64,000 nucleotides of DNA. It comes from Larix kaempferi. Its lineage: Eukaryota; Streptophyta; Pinopsida; Pinales; Pinaceae. A program made the translations under genes and the position numbers. The DNA lies in the NCBI GenBank assembly GCA_027924585.1, contig BSBM01000646.1, forward strand, positions 1,857,501 to 1,921,500, written 5' to 3'. Positions 46,251-57,085 of the stretch are shown here, piece after piece. The notes below the pieces were generated by a model. That model worked only from the letters and a program-made list of their open reading frames with translations. It did not search any database and was not told the DNA's origin. Each line of letters starts with the position of its first letter. The stretch's first letter is position 1.

Positions 46251-46640
46251 AAGTCTCAGAGTGAAGAATATTTCAGAAGATAATTTGTTGGATCTATTTA
46301 TTGGAACCTTGAAGGATCAAATCCAACATGAGGTTCTCCTTTGGGAACCTAAGTCCTTGGAGCATGCATTTAGGGTGGCAAGAAAATTTGAAAACAAAAT
46401 TATGGCAACAAGGAAGTCTACCACTTACAACTATAAAGAAGGAAGTGTGGTCTCTAGTCATCCACAACCTACAAGGTTAGCGCCACAACAACTAGAAGAA
46501 AAAAGAGAAAAAGGGCTTTGTTACAGTTGTGATAGAAAATACACTAAGGGCCATAAGTGCATTGAGAAGAAACTATTTTACATAGATTGTGAAGCAGAGG
46601 AAGAAAATGAACAAGAAGCACCAACCGTCTCAAGATGAAG
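46251..46640 (+). pseudogene. gag: gypsy-3 gag, C-terminal part with zinc knuckle
   Basis: Continues gag with NISEDNLLDLFIGTLKDQI and WEPKSLEHAFRVARKFENKI. A zinc knuckle of the GLCYSCDRKYTKGHKC type near 46515-46562 follows. A TGA near 46636 stands at an expected CGA. The knuckle binds element RNA during packaging. Confidence 0.85.
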
Positions 46641-46679
46641 ATATAGAATATACTAATTCCAAATAGATTACTCCCACCA

Positions 46680-47065
46680 TATCTTGTCATGCATTGGATG
46701 GAATTAGAACTCATCAAACTCTCAAGATCGAAGGATTTATCAAAAAGAAAAAGGTAATAATGTTGATTGATTATGGTACTACTCATAATTTTATTCACTA
46801 TAAATTAGCAAAATCTCTCAATTGCTTTGTATATCCAGCACCAGAGTTTCAAGTAATCATTGCATATGGAGGAACTATCAATTTCTCAAGGAAATTCCAT
46901 AATATAAATCTTACTATGGGGGAATATGTATTGAATAGTCCAATGATTTCTATTCCGATGGGTGGTGTTGATGTTGTCTTAGGAGTTCAATGGTTACAAT
47001 CCTTGGGAACTGTGTCTTTTAATTTTCAGAATATTTTTATGAACTTTTTATGGGAAGGAAAGTAA
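46680..47065 (+). pseudogene. gypsy-3 protease
   Basis: A retropepsin domain begins with a CHALDG block, where chromoviruses read S-x-x-A-x-x-G. Its active site is IDYGTTHNFI, where the usual D-S-G-A-T-H is changed to Tyr after Asp and Thr for Ala. It ends with VVLGVQWLQSLG, the I-L-G-x-x-W-L block. TAA at about 47063 ends the frame where the sequence continues into RT. Asp and Gly are kept, so the active-site core survives. Confidence 0.85.
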
Positions 47066-47101
47066 TATGAATTACAGGGTGTCACGGGGAAACCAAGCAA
47101 G

Positions 47102-48855
47102 GTGATAAGCTCTAATGGTATGAAAAAATTGATAAAAAGGGGACATCAAGGTGTAATTACACAATTATGCTCATTAGATGTTCAAACATATAAGCCTCCG
47201 ATTTCCCCCGATCTCCAAAGGATCATTAATAAGAATTCCAAGGTATTTGAATATATTCTGAAAGGTCTTACACCTATCCAATATTTTGATCATGTTATTC
47301 ACTTAATTCCGGGAAGTGTTCCTCCTAACATCAAACCTTACAAATGCCCCTATGGACAGAAGAGTGAAATTGAGCGTATGGTTGAAGAAATGTTATAGCC
47401 TGGCATAATTAGGCCTAGACAAAGTCCTTACTCTGCGCCAGTGTTAATGGTACACAAGCCGGGTGGATCATGGCATATGTGTCCATATTATAGAGAGCTC
47501 AACAAGATCACCATTAAAGATAAGTTTCCCATTCTTGTCATTGATGAATTGCTAGATGAATTACATCGAGCAATTTTATTCACAAAGTTAGATCTTCGTT
47601 CCGGGTATCATCAAATTAGAATGAAATATGAAGACATCCCAAAAACAACATTCAGAACTCATGAAGGTCATTATGAATTTCTAGTCATGCCATTTGGTCT
47701 TACGAATGTGCCTTCCACCTTTCAAGGTTTGATGAATTCCATTTTCAATCCTTTTCTTAGAAAATTTGTGCTAGTATTCTTTGATGATATACTAATCTAT
47801 AGCAAGTCTTGGGAAGAACATGTTCAACATGTTGACAAGGTACTACAACTACTACAAGAGAAACAACTATATGCAAAACCTTCCATATGTTTCTTTGGGG
47901 TGAAGGAGGTAGAGTATTTGGATCATATTGTATCTCATGAAGGTGTCAAGGTAGACCCTAACAAAATTAAAGCCATGATAGACTGGTTGATTCCCAAAAA
48001 CATGAAGAATCTTTGAGGATTCTTGGGTATGACATGGTACTACCACAATTTTGTTCTAAATTATGGAAGAATAGAAGCACCTATAACAACATTATTAAAG
48101 AAAGATGCATTTTCTTGGACTCCAGAGGCAACTAAAGCTTTTGAACAACTTAAACAGGAAATGTGCACAACTCTTGTATTGACCACACTAGACTTCACAA
48201 AAACCTTTATTGTGGAATGTGATGCTTCAGGAAATGGCATTGTCGTTGTTCTAATGCAAGAAGGACACCCACTTGCTTTCACAAGTAATCCAATCAAGGG
48301 AAAGAACTTACAAACTCCCATTTATGAGAAGGAAATGTTGGAAATACTACATGCTCTTAAGAAATGGAATCCGTACCTAATAGGTAGGCACTTCAAGGCC
48401 AAAATAGATCATGATAGTCTTAAATACTTCTTGGAACAGAGACTATCTTCAGAAGAGAAACAAAATTGGGTAACCAAGATGTTGGGACATGCCTTTGAAA
48501 TAATCTATAGAAAGGGGAAACATAATTTGGTGGAAGATGCACTCTCCAAAAAAGATGAAGATGTTGGGGCATTACTTTGTTCCATTTCCATTCTACAACC
48601 AGATTGGGTAGTAGTAGCAAGAGAAGAATGGAAAAAAGACCTATCCATATGGACGCTCATTCAAAAGCTAAAGAATGATCTCAGTGTATCAGATACTTTT
48701 GTGTGGAAAAATTATTCACTGTGGTATAAGGATCGCTTATATTTATGCAAAAAATCCCAACTCAAGCAGAAGCTCCTTTCAGAATTGCATGCCTCTCCTA
48801 TAGGTGGGCACTTGGGATTCCTGAAAAATTACCACATGGTCAAGAAGGAATTTTT
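47102..48855 (+). pseudogene. gypsy-3 reverse transcriptase, RNase H and integrase N-terminus
   Basis: RT begins with HVIHLIPGSVPPNIKPY. After TAG at 47396-47398 it continues with [19 protein letters not shown] (consensus D-Y-R-x-L-N, here Y-Y-R), [33 protein letters not shown] and [12 protein letters not shown], the catalytic F-x-D-D. TGA at about 48014 replaces an Arg codon. RNase H follows from 48023 with VECDASGNGIVVVLMQEG and IYEKEMLEILHALKKW. The integrase zinc region starts near 48780 (ELHASPIGGHLG). It is cut at 48855, just after a KKEFF block, by copia-2. Confidence 0.9.
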
Positions 48856-49461
48856 TGATAAGATTCAATATTCTAAGACAGAAAAATATCAGCATTACAT
48901 TCCATTTCACAATAATAGCATATACAGGATCACTAAAAGAACAACAAGCACAACATAAATACAAGAGAGACAGATTTATCCTGGGAAATCCTCATGGGGA
49001 AGAAAACCCAGCAAAGCTTCCTCAATATAGATGACCAGCAAATACAAAGATGTAATCCACAACCATGATCTCCTTCTCCTCCACAATAGATCTCTCTCTC
49101 ACTTATGTGCTATTCACAAGTGAGTGCAATGTGTGTTAAATGAGGAACACACCTCCTCTATTTATACACATCTCCGACTTGTCTTTTACATTAACTAGGT
49201 CGGCCCCAACTTAACCACTGGGTTAAACACCCCATTACAACTAACTGGGCCGACCCCTCTAGGGTGGTCTAATAACCCTTTGACCCACATAACACATACA
49301 GGGCCGACCCCCACTAGGGAATTCTAATAACCCAAGTTACCACATTTTGACGGAGGAATAAACATCTCCGGATATACAATAAGGTCTTCACGGAGGAATG
49401 AAACATCTCCAGAATAATAAAGTACAAATATAATATTCTTAGAAGTTACAATATTTAAACA
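48856..49461 (-). repeat. copia-2 3' LTR
   Basis: Matches 55277-55880 closely. Minus-strand TATAAATAG at 49158-49166 is a good TATA box. The terminal minus-strand TGTTTAAATATTG abuts the PPT. Confidence 0.9.
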
Positions 49462-49471
49462 CTCCCCCTTA
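49462..49471 (-). other. copia-2 polypurine tract
   Basis: The minus strand reads TTAAGGGGGAG directly before the LTR start. Confidence 0.8.
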
Positions 49472-49649
49472 ACAAGAAGGATATTATAACAACATCTGCA
49501 GGAGAAAGGAGTCATCAACATCATACATGATACATCTATAAATCATTGGAATCTTTCTCAACATAATCAGTAACTCAAGCAGTTACTGGAACATCTTCAA
49601 TACTGGAACATCATCTTCAGTACTGATTCTTCATATTCTGCAGCACTCG

Positions 49650-49985
49650 AACAGCAACAACAATATCAACATCATCATCTGGATCCTCACGATCATCAAC
49701 ATCATCATCACACGATTATCATCATCGTCATCTAGATCATCACGATCAACAACATCGTCATCTAGATCATCACGATAAGCACCATCATCATCTAGATCAT
49801 CACGATCAGCAACATCGTCATCTAGACCATTACGATCAACATCATCGTCATCTAGATCATCACGATCAACAACATCATCTCGATCTACAACATCTGGATC
49901 CTCTTGATCTACAACATCTGGATCATCTCAATCTACAGCATCTGGATCATCTCGATCTACAGCATCTGCATCATCATCGTAGTAT
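49650..49985. repeat. 30-bp and 24-bp tandem arrays (copia-2)
   Basis: Five phased 30-bp units (start TCTAGATCAT at 49731, 49761, 49791, 49821, and TCTAGATCAT again at 49851) are preceded by looser CATCATCAT sequence. About four 24-bp units built on CATCTGGATCATCTCGATCTAC follow to about 49975. ATC/ATCACGATC-rich sequence dominates. Confidence 0.9.
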
Positions 49986-50013
49986 AATCTGCAATACACA
50001 CGATCCTATTATG

Positions 50014-50430
50014 GGATGATCAATCCCTCTCACTTTAGGACATATTTCCATGGATGGTACAATCCAGATCAAGTTCCAGGATGATCAATCCTTATCACTT
50101 TAAGACATGTCTCATGTCTATGGATGATGCAATCTAGATCAACTTCGAGGAGAATCAATCCTTATCACTTTAAGACAAGTCTCATGTCTATGGACGATGC
50201 AATCCAGATCAACTTCCAGGAGGATCAATCCTTATCACTTTAACACAAGTCTCATGTCTATGGACGATGCAATCCAGATAAACTTCTAGGAGGATCATTC
50301 CTTATCACTTTAAGACAAGTCTCATGTCTATGTACGATGCAATCCAGATCAACTTCCAGGAGGATCATTCCTTATCACTTTAAGACAAGTCTCATGTCTA
50401 GGGACGATGCAATCCCATAACGTACATTTT
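50014..50430. repeat. 70-bp tandem array (copia-2), six copies
   Basis: ATCAATCC or ATCATTCC followed by TTATCACTTTAAGACA recurs at 50014, 50084, 50154, 50224, 50294 and 50364, an exact 70-bp period. Each unit contains GGACGATGCAATCC or a close variant. Confidence 0.95.
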
Positions 50431-50900
50431 GAACCAAGGGTCCGGGGATGATACAATCCTATCACGTACCTTTTGAACCAAATGTTCAGGGACAATGTAG
50501 TCCTCTCATGTACCTTTTAAACCAAAGGTCCATGGACGATGTAGTCCTATCATGTACCTTTTGAACCAAATGTTCAGGGACGATGCAGTCCTATCACATA
50601 CCTTTTGAACCAAATGTTCAAGGATGATGCAGTCCTCTCACGTACCTTTTGAACCAAATGTTCAGGGACAATGCAGTCCTCTCATGTACCTTTTGAATCA
50701 AATGTTTAGGGATGATGCAGTCCTCTCACGTACCTTTTGAACCAAAGGCTCAGGGATGATGCAGTCCTCTCATGTACCTTTTGAACCAAAGGCTCAGGGA
50801 TGATGCAGTCCTATCACGTACATTTTGAACCAAAGGCTCAAGGACGATGCAATCCTATTACGTACATTTTGAACCAAAGGTCCAGGGATGATGCAGTCCT
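50425..50900. repeat. 44-bp tandem array (copia-2), about eleven copies
   Basis: TACCTTTTGAACCAAA recurs at 50467, 50511, 50555, 50599, 50643, 50687, 50731, 50775 and onward to about 50863, every 44 bp. Each unit holds CAGGGA(C/T)GATGCAGTCCT or a variant. Confidence 0.95.
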
Positions 50901-50924
50901 ATCATCAATTCTCGGAGACAGATG

Positions 50925-51372
50925 TCTACGGATCAATTCTGGGACCGAAGTCCGGGGAAGATACAATCCCCACCTATCCACTAAGGACTTCATTCTCAAA
51001 GACATTTGTCTATGGATCAATTCTGGGACGGAAGTCCAGGGAAGATACAATCCCCACTTGTCCACTAATGACTTCATTCTTGAAGACAACTATCTACAGC
51101 TCAATTCTGGGACCGAAGTTTGGGGAAGATACAATCCCCACTTGTCCACTAAGGACTTCATTCTCGAAGACATTTGTCTACGAATCAATTCTGGGACCGA
51201 AGTCCAGGGAAGATACAATCCCCACTTGTCCACTAAGGACTTCATTCTCGAAGACATCTGTCTACGGATCCTTTTAGAACATGTGTTCAAGGATGATGCA
51301 ATCCCTCTTCTTTCTTGGAGACATATGTCTATGGATCCTTTTAGAACATGTGTTCAAGGATGATGCAATCCC
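50925..51372. repeat. 84-bp (four copies) and 68-bp (two copies) tandem arrays (copia-2)
   Basis: CAATTCTGGGAC recurs at 50934, 51018, 51102 and 51186, an 84-bp period. Then GGATCCTTTTAGAACATGTG occurs at about 51267 and 51335. Because 84 is divisible by three, repetitive ORFs appear here on both strands (for example 50800-51363). They are artefacts. Confidence 0.95.
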
Positions 51373-51562
51373 CTTGTCAACTTAGACCCTGTCTAAGGAC
51401 CATTTACCAACCTCACTGTTGGCATCACCAATATAGGTATCCACATCATCGATCTCACTGTCGATGCAGGCAATCTCATCATCAGCGATCATATCACTCC
51501 CCCTTTCAAGGAGGGTCCTTCTGAACTACACCAAGCTTGTCTCGGGAATACTCAAACTTTAC

Positions 51563-52930
51563 TCAAGACAGAGGTTTGGTCAATATATCAGCAACTTGTT
51601 CATCAGTGCTTACATATTTGAGCTTGATAGCTCCTTTCTGCACCATATCCCATATATAGAAATATCGGATCTCTATGTGCTTTGACTTATTATGGAACAC
51701 TGGATTCTTTGTCATCTTGATACAACTCTGGTTGTCACACAGGATCAGAGTGAGGTCCATCTCTAATTCAAACAATCCTGATAACAATTTTCGAAGCCAT
51801 ACTGCTTCACAGCTAGCAGAGCAGGCAACTTTATATTTCGCTTCAGCTGTGTTGAGAGCCACACTTGACTGCTTCCTACTAAACCATGAGATCATGGCAG
51901 ATCACAGACAATAACATATACCCGATGTGCTCTTCCTGTCTGATACACTTCCTTCCCAATTAGCATCTGTGTAGCCATACAATCTGAAGTCATGATCTCC
52001 ACGATAACATAGACCAAAATCTATCATACCTTTTAGGTACCTCATCACTTGCTTTGCAACTAGAAAAGCATATATATGGCTTGGAATTCGTCAGATACAT
52101 CAATGACCCAATAATATGTCTGTACAGAGTTACGTCCACTAACTCTAATGAGTCATCAACTAACAACTTCAAGTTGGAATCCATGGGAGTGGCCATTCCA
52201 ACATATCAAATCTTTTCAAGATTTCCACAGCATACTTTTCTAGGTTGAGAAAGATTCCTTCTGGGTCTTGCCATACTTCTAGTCCTAGGAAGTAATTCAT
52301 CAATCCGAGATCTTTCATCTCAAGTTCTGTAGCTAGCTTCTTCTTGCTTTCCATGATCTGTTTCTCATTCCTTGTCAGAAATAGATCATCCACATACAAT
52401 AATAGTATGACAGGTTTATCATCCATAACCTTAAGGTAAAGGTTAGAATCAACTTTACTTTGGTAAAGCCCAAGATATCAATTCTTCCTCTGTGACTGAA
52501 CATTATTCACACTCTACATTGAGTGATTTTCTGCATATCTATCCGTGCCATCTCTCGTCAGATGGGCCTACTGATATGAGTCTCAAGATCATTCAAACTC
52601 TGTGGTGAGTTCCTTCTGTATATAGATACCATCTTCAACCTTGTAGCAAAGGTTGAAATCTGCATCATCCATGGTGATCATTAAGCTCATCAAATGCCTA
52701 TCGATCCTGGGTACCCATATAGAGCTTTCTTCAATTGAATCCTGGGAGTTTTCTTGATTCACACTTCTTCTTCAATCACACCATTGAGAGAACAGTATTA
52801 TCTCGCTACTTGGAGCAAACATCTCGTCATGATCCTCTTCTTTCTAAGAGAATATTCTAGCCAAGAGCCTTCTATAGTACGTTTGATTTGTAAGTCTTCT
52901 TGTTGAACATCCATCACTTGTTCAGTGTTC
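51563..52930 (-). pseudogene. copia-2 pol remnant: RT and RNase H
   Basis: From 52930 down on minus, a DHDEMFAPSS block (consensus D-Y-x-E-T-F-A-P-V) is followed by a gap, then RIDRHLMSL and LLLYVDDLFLT, the Y-V-D-D catalytic motif of copia RT, then MKDLGLMNYFLGLEVWQ. RNase H lies at 51563-51895 and is well preserved, with WFSRKQSSVALNTAEAKYK, then LILCDNQSCIKMTKNPVFH and HIEIRYFYI. Several frameshifts and stops separate the parts. Integrase, protease and gag are missing upstream, so the element depended on others. Confidence 0.85.
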
Positions 52931-55264
52931 ATCATTCTTCATGATCTTTCCTACAAATCAAAATTAAGTACATGATTAGTAATACTTCATAATCATCAAA
53001 TCATGTTGACATGATAACCTATTATGCATACAAATATGATTTTCATGGTTATACAACAATCTTGACCAATACTTTGGCACAACACTTTTCCATATCTTGT
53101 ATGCATACAGTGGCTATATAGATGCCTTCCATATCTACCAAAACATACTATCGAGAGCATGCACAGCTCTCAGCATGTCAGCAAAGAGGTTTCATTCTAG
53201 ACAAACAACAATGGAATGTCTATCCAACTTACCCATCATATACATATTAGTAGTATACTGTTCAATTCCATATGAATGCTCACACTATGCATGATACCTT
53301 CTAAATGTGCATACAACTATTCCAAGCAATATTATTTACTATTTCATGTAAATTCAAGTACTTATCTTTTATGGTTGTGTGGTTGCCTCCCGCTTGATCT
53401 TCTATTTTCATTCTGTACCACTATGCATGCTCAAGTGTGCACTAGTGTCATCCTAATGATCTCATACAAAAACATACATTCATTAGTATAATCTCAATAT
53501 TATCAAAACATTATGATTCTAAATAATCTTAAGTATGTATGGTCATGATCATTTCATACATAGGTATACTTACCTAAGATCCTAACAAAGTAGGATTCTA
53601 ACTTGATATAGGAAAACATACCTGGATTATCAAGCTTGATTATGTATTAACATACCCAAACAATATCTTCTTTGTTCTCTTCAATGATTTAGAGACCTTG
53701 TGCTAGAACCTGCATATCTGATAGGTTAATCATAGTAGAACAAGGTCATACATACCTCGTAACTAGATCTGCTATGTGGTCAAATACTATGGATGAGTCT
53801 TTGTCCCTATGTCATCATGGTCATAGAACTTGATTTGTCTTTCTTGATGTACCTATATCTTGTTAGTAGACAACATCATCCTCACAAGTGCATTGGTACA
53901 ATTATAAGTGTCATAACCTTAATCAATGAATGCCTTCTATCATTCACATGCATTCATTATCAAACAATCATAATTGTACTAATCTAAAAAACATGAAGAC
54001 AAACATAAACTTAACCATGAACAGATTTCAACGCATACCTGTATCTCCTCAAGTCATACCTGTTAGGATTGCTTTTAACCCAATCCACTTTGATTTGTTG
54101 AAACTAGATCTGGAGCTGGATTAGGGTTTGTCAAAGAAACCCTAAAAATTCAAACTTTGAATTTCAAACTCCTGAATGGATGGAAAGATGTTCCTTGATG
54201 AGCTGATCAAGCTAGCATACTTCAATTTTGAAATCTCCAAAATTTGACCCCTCAAAATTGCCTTCGAAACTTCTGGATCTTCTGGACAGGATCCCAAACT
54301 AGGGTTTGATGAAGCCCACCCTTCTGCCCAATTAAAAGGTTCGATCCAAATCTCTAAACTCTTATTTTTCTGAGGAGCTTCCAGCTGTGGTCACAGACTT
54401 AAAAAATTCCAACTTTTGCAGAAGCCCTAATTTTCCACCTTTCCGATCAAAATCTCGAACTGGGGTTTGATCAAGCTCAGTCTTCTACCCAACCAAAAAA
54501 TTCGATCTTGGTCTCTAAATTTTGATTTTTCTGAGTAGCATTCAGCTTTAGAATCCGATTCCAAAAATTCCAACTTTCTCCAAAACCCTAATTTTCCACA
54601 GTAGTGACAATTCAAGAATGAAGGTGCTCAAAATCCAAATATGTTTTGACATAAATATTCACCTGATTGTTTCTGGTGTAACTCCAAAACTACGAATCCA
54701 TAGGGTCTAAAACTTCTGCCTATGGTATCTTGACCTATCCTCTTTCCAACCCCATAGGTCTGACCTAAATTGGATTTTCTGAGAGAGATTTATTCCAAGT
54801 GTCGCAACGTGACCTGTTTATGGGATAAAACAGGAGAGCAAACTTGTACAACGTTCCACGTGTCACTGGTTCAACTTCGTCCTTTGAAAACGTTACTTGA
54901 GATAGTACATTCCATGCCCTACATATAAAATTTTACGAAATTTCATTTGGAGCTTCCTAGCCCAAGTTATGACCTTTTTTCCTAGGTCACCTGATTATGA
55001 CTGAGATCTGGAAGAGGCAAAAACCCTAACTTGTACTGATCATAACTCACAAAGTAAAACGAATCGGAGAGTTTCCTTTGGACACAAGATACATGGGGAT
55101 GTTATCTACAACTTCAAAAGGTTTCATATCCTGAACCTTTTCCAAAATGGATTTATAGCGAAAGTTCCACGATGACTGGTGTTTTCTATACAAAACCCTA
55201 ACCTTCAAATTGTCGCAAGTGAAGTAAGTGTCGTAAGTGCCATACATTGCCTTCCTTCATGTTA
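52931..55264 (-). other. copia-2 leader / non-coding 5' region
   Basis: No gag or protease could be read in this 2.3 kb, where they are expected. It contains a ~160-bp tandem duplication (about 54270-54600) and five exact teloboxes (AAACCCTAA either strand: 54121, 54137, 54583, 55021, 55193). The AT-rich stretch 52931-54050 shows nothing else. Confidence 0.6.
54270..54600. repeat. ~160-bp tandem duplication in copia-2 leader
   Basis: GGTTTGAT(G/C)AAGC followed by CTTCT(G/A)CCCAA occurs at 54302 and 54463. CCCTAATTTTCCAC ends each copy at 54425 and 54584. Confidence 0.85.
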
Positions 55265-55276
55265 GCTCTGATACCA
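55265..55276 (-). other. copia-2 primer-binding site (initiator Met tRNA)
   Basis: The minus strand reads TGGTATCAGAGC immediately inside the 5' LTR, a perfect Met-type PBS. Confidence 0.95.
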
Positions 55277-55880
55277 TGATAAGATTCAATATGATAAGAT
55301 AGAAAATATCAGAATTATATTCCATTTCACAATAATAGCATATACAGGATCACTAAAAGAACAACAAGCACAACATAAATACAAGAGACATAGATTTATC
55401 CTGGGAAACCCTCATGGGGAAGAAAACCCAGCAAAGCTTCCTCAATATAGATGACCAGCAAATACAAAGATGTAATCCACAACCATGATCTCCTTCTCCT
55501 CCAGAACAGATCTCTCTCTCACTTATGCGCTATTCACAATTGAGTGCAATGTGTACTAAATGAGGAACACACCTCCTCTATGTATACACATCTCCGACTT
55601 GTCTTTTACATAACTAGGTTAGCCCCAACTTAACCACTGGGATAAACACCCCATTACAACTGACTGGGCCGACCCCTCTAGGGTGGTCTAATAACCCTTT
55701 GACCCACATAACACATACAGGGCTGACCCCCACTAGGGAAGTCTAATAACCCAAGTTACCACATTCCGACGAAGGAATAAACATCTCCGGATATACAATA
55801 AGGTCTTCACGGAGGAATGAGACATCTCTGGAATAATAAAGTACAAATATAATATTCTTAGAAGTTACAATATTTCAACA
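55277..55880 (-). repeat. copia-2 5' LTR
   Basis: 604 bp, close match to 48856-49461. The TATA position reads TATACATAG on minus (55578-55586) instead of TATAAATAG, a change that may weaken the promoter. Confidence 0.9.
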
Positions 55881-57000
55881 TTTTTTTTGGAAGGTCTTAA
55901 ATCTGATGTTCAAATGTTCGTGGTTGAATGCTTGGGTTTCCAACATAATAAGGATGAAATAGTTAACACCCCAAGACTTCTACAACCATTAGACATACCT
56001 TGCTAGCGTTGGGAGGAAGTATCCATGGATTTTATCACAGGTCTACCCAAGTCCGAAGGAAAGAATGTTATTATGGTGGTTGTTGATAGGCTCACGAAGT
56101 ATGCACACCTTTTTGCACTCTCTCACCCTTTTAATGCAAGTACAGTAGCTGCAACCTTTATGGAAACTATTGAGAAGTTACATGGAAATCCGAAGATTAT
56201 TGTAAGTGATAGAGATCCAATTTTCACTGGAAAATTTTGGACTGAATTGTTTTCTTATTTGGGTACTCAATTGGCTCATAGTTCATCTTAGCACCCTCAA
56301 TCTAATGGGAAAACTTAGATAGTGAACAAGTGTTTGGAAGTCTATCTTCGTTGCTTTGCATCTGATAAACAAAAATAGTGGGTGAAATGGTTGTCTTTGG
56401 AAGAAGGGTGGTACAATACTTCCTTCCATACATCATAAAAAATGTCTCCATTTATGGCACTTTATGGGTACCAGCCTCCATCTATCACATCTCCCTTAAA
56501 AGGAAAATCTAAAGTTCAATCCATGGAAGATCACATAGAGCGCCAGCAAGAAGTTCTCTAGATACTTAAAGACAACCCGACTATGTCAAAAAATAGGATG
56601 AAACAACAAGCTAATCAACATCACAAGGAAATGAATTTTGAAGAAGGGGTTTGGGTATTTCTCAGGCTACAACCTTACAAGCATATGCCTCTCAAGCAAC
56701 TAAATAAGGACAATAAATTACCACCCAACTATTATGGTCCATATAAAGTATTGCTGAAGATTGGTAGTATAGCTTACAAATTGGAGCTCCCTTCATCGTC
56801 AAGAGTACATCAAGTTTTCCATGTTTCTTGCTTAAAGAAGGTAATAGGAAACAAGATCCCAATTCAAACAATATTGCCTGAGCTTGATGAAGAAGGAAAA
56901 GTCATATTGGAACCTGAACAAATCATTGAAACAAGGACTAAATAGCTACGAAATTGGGCTATTACTGAGTACCTCATCAAGTGCAGTGGAATTTAGCAAT
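55881..57000 (+). pseudogene. gypsy-3 integrase core, C-terminus and chromodomain trace
   Basis: Resumes the integrase after copia-2. The core reads VSMDFITGLPKSEGKN (first Asp) and IIVSDRDPIFTGKFW (second Asp). The Glu position of the DDE triad is a stop, since the expected E-I-V-N-K block reads TAG-IVNK at about 56317. Other stops occur near 56006, 56289, 56377, 56438 and 56561. The C-terminal part 56583-56945 is open, with YYGPYKVLLKIGSIAYKLEL (GPY/F module) and VHQVFHVSCLKK. After TAG at about 56943 a chromodomain start (AITEYLIKCSG, consensus Y-L-I-K-W-K-G) is visible to about 57000. Confidence 0.85.
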
Positions 57001-57085
57001 ATGATCTTCAAGAATTGTGTCTTTGTTGTGTGTAGGAGGGATTTCAATAGCAGAGGCTTCACTCATTCGAGCATATGCATTGGCC

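Larger units (their letters stand above)
48856..55880 (-). mobile_element. copia-2: degenerate copia element with compound minisatellite, in gypsy-3 integrase
   Basis: LTRs of 606 bp (48856-49461) and 604 bp (55277-55880) start TGATAAGATTC and end ACA on plus. A Met-type PBS (minus) adjoins the upper LTR and an AAGGGGGAG PPT the lower one. The flanks are T-runs (48851-48855 and 55881-55888) and give a poly-T TSD; gypsy-3 integrase resumes after it. Only RT and RNase H remnants of pol remain. No gag was found. A 1.6-kb block of tandem arrays sits between pol and PPT. A third LTR of this family is at 61379-61932. Confidence 0.9.
42565..57080 (+). mobile_element. gypsy-3: chromovirus-like Ty3 element, multiply interrupted
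   Basis: The 5' LTR (42565-42915), Met-type PBS and gag, protease, RT, RNase H, integrase and a chromodomain trace follow in standard order on plus. Two insertions split it (44340-46250 and 48856-55880), and a solo LTR follows at 57086. No 3' LTR matching TGTTAAGCCC was found before the window's end, so the 3' end is lost or unrecognised; the right limit given is where similarity fades. Nonsense codons are frequent. Confidence 0.85.

Noticed and set aside
50800-51363. 187-codon ORF with repeated SILG/TIPT-like units
   Set aside because: Produced by 44- and 84-bp tandem repeats; frames on both strands are open for the same reason.
49650-51372. CRISPR-like array
   Set aside because: Repeats are contiguous with no unique spacers, the unit length changes along the array, and the context is a plant retrotransposon.
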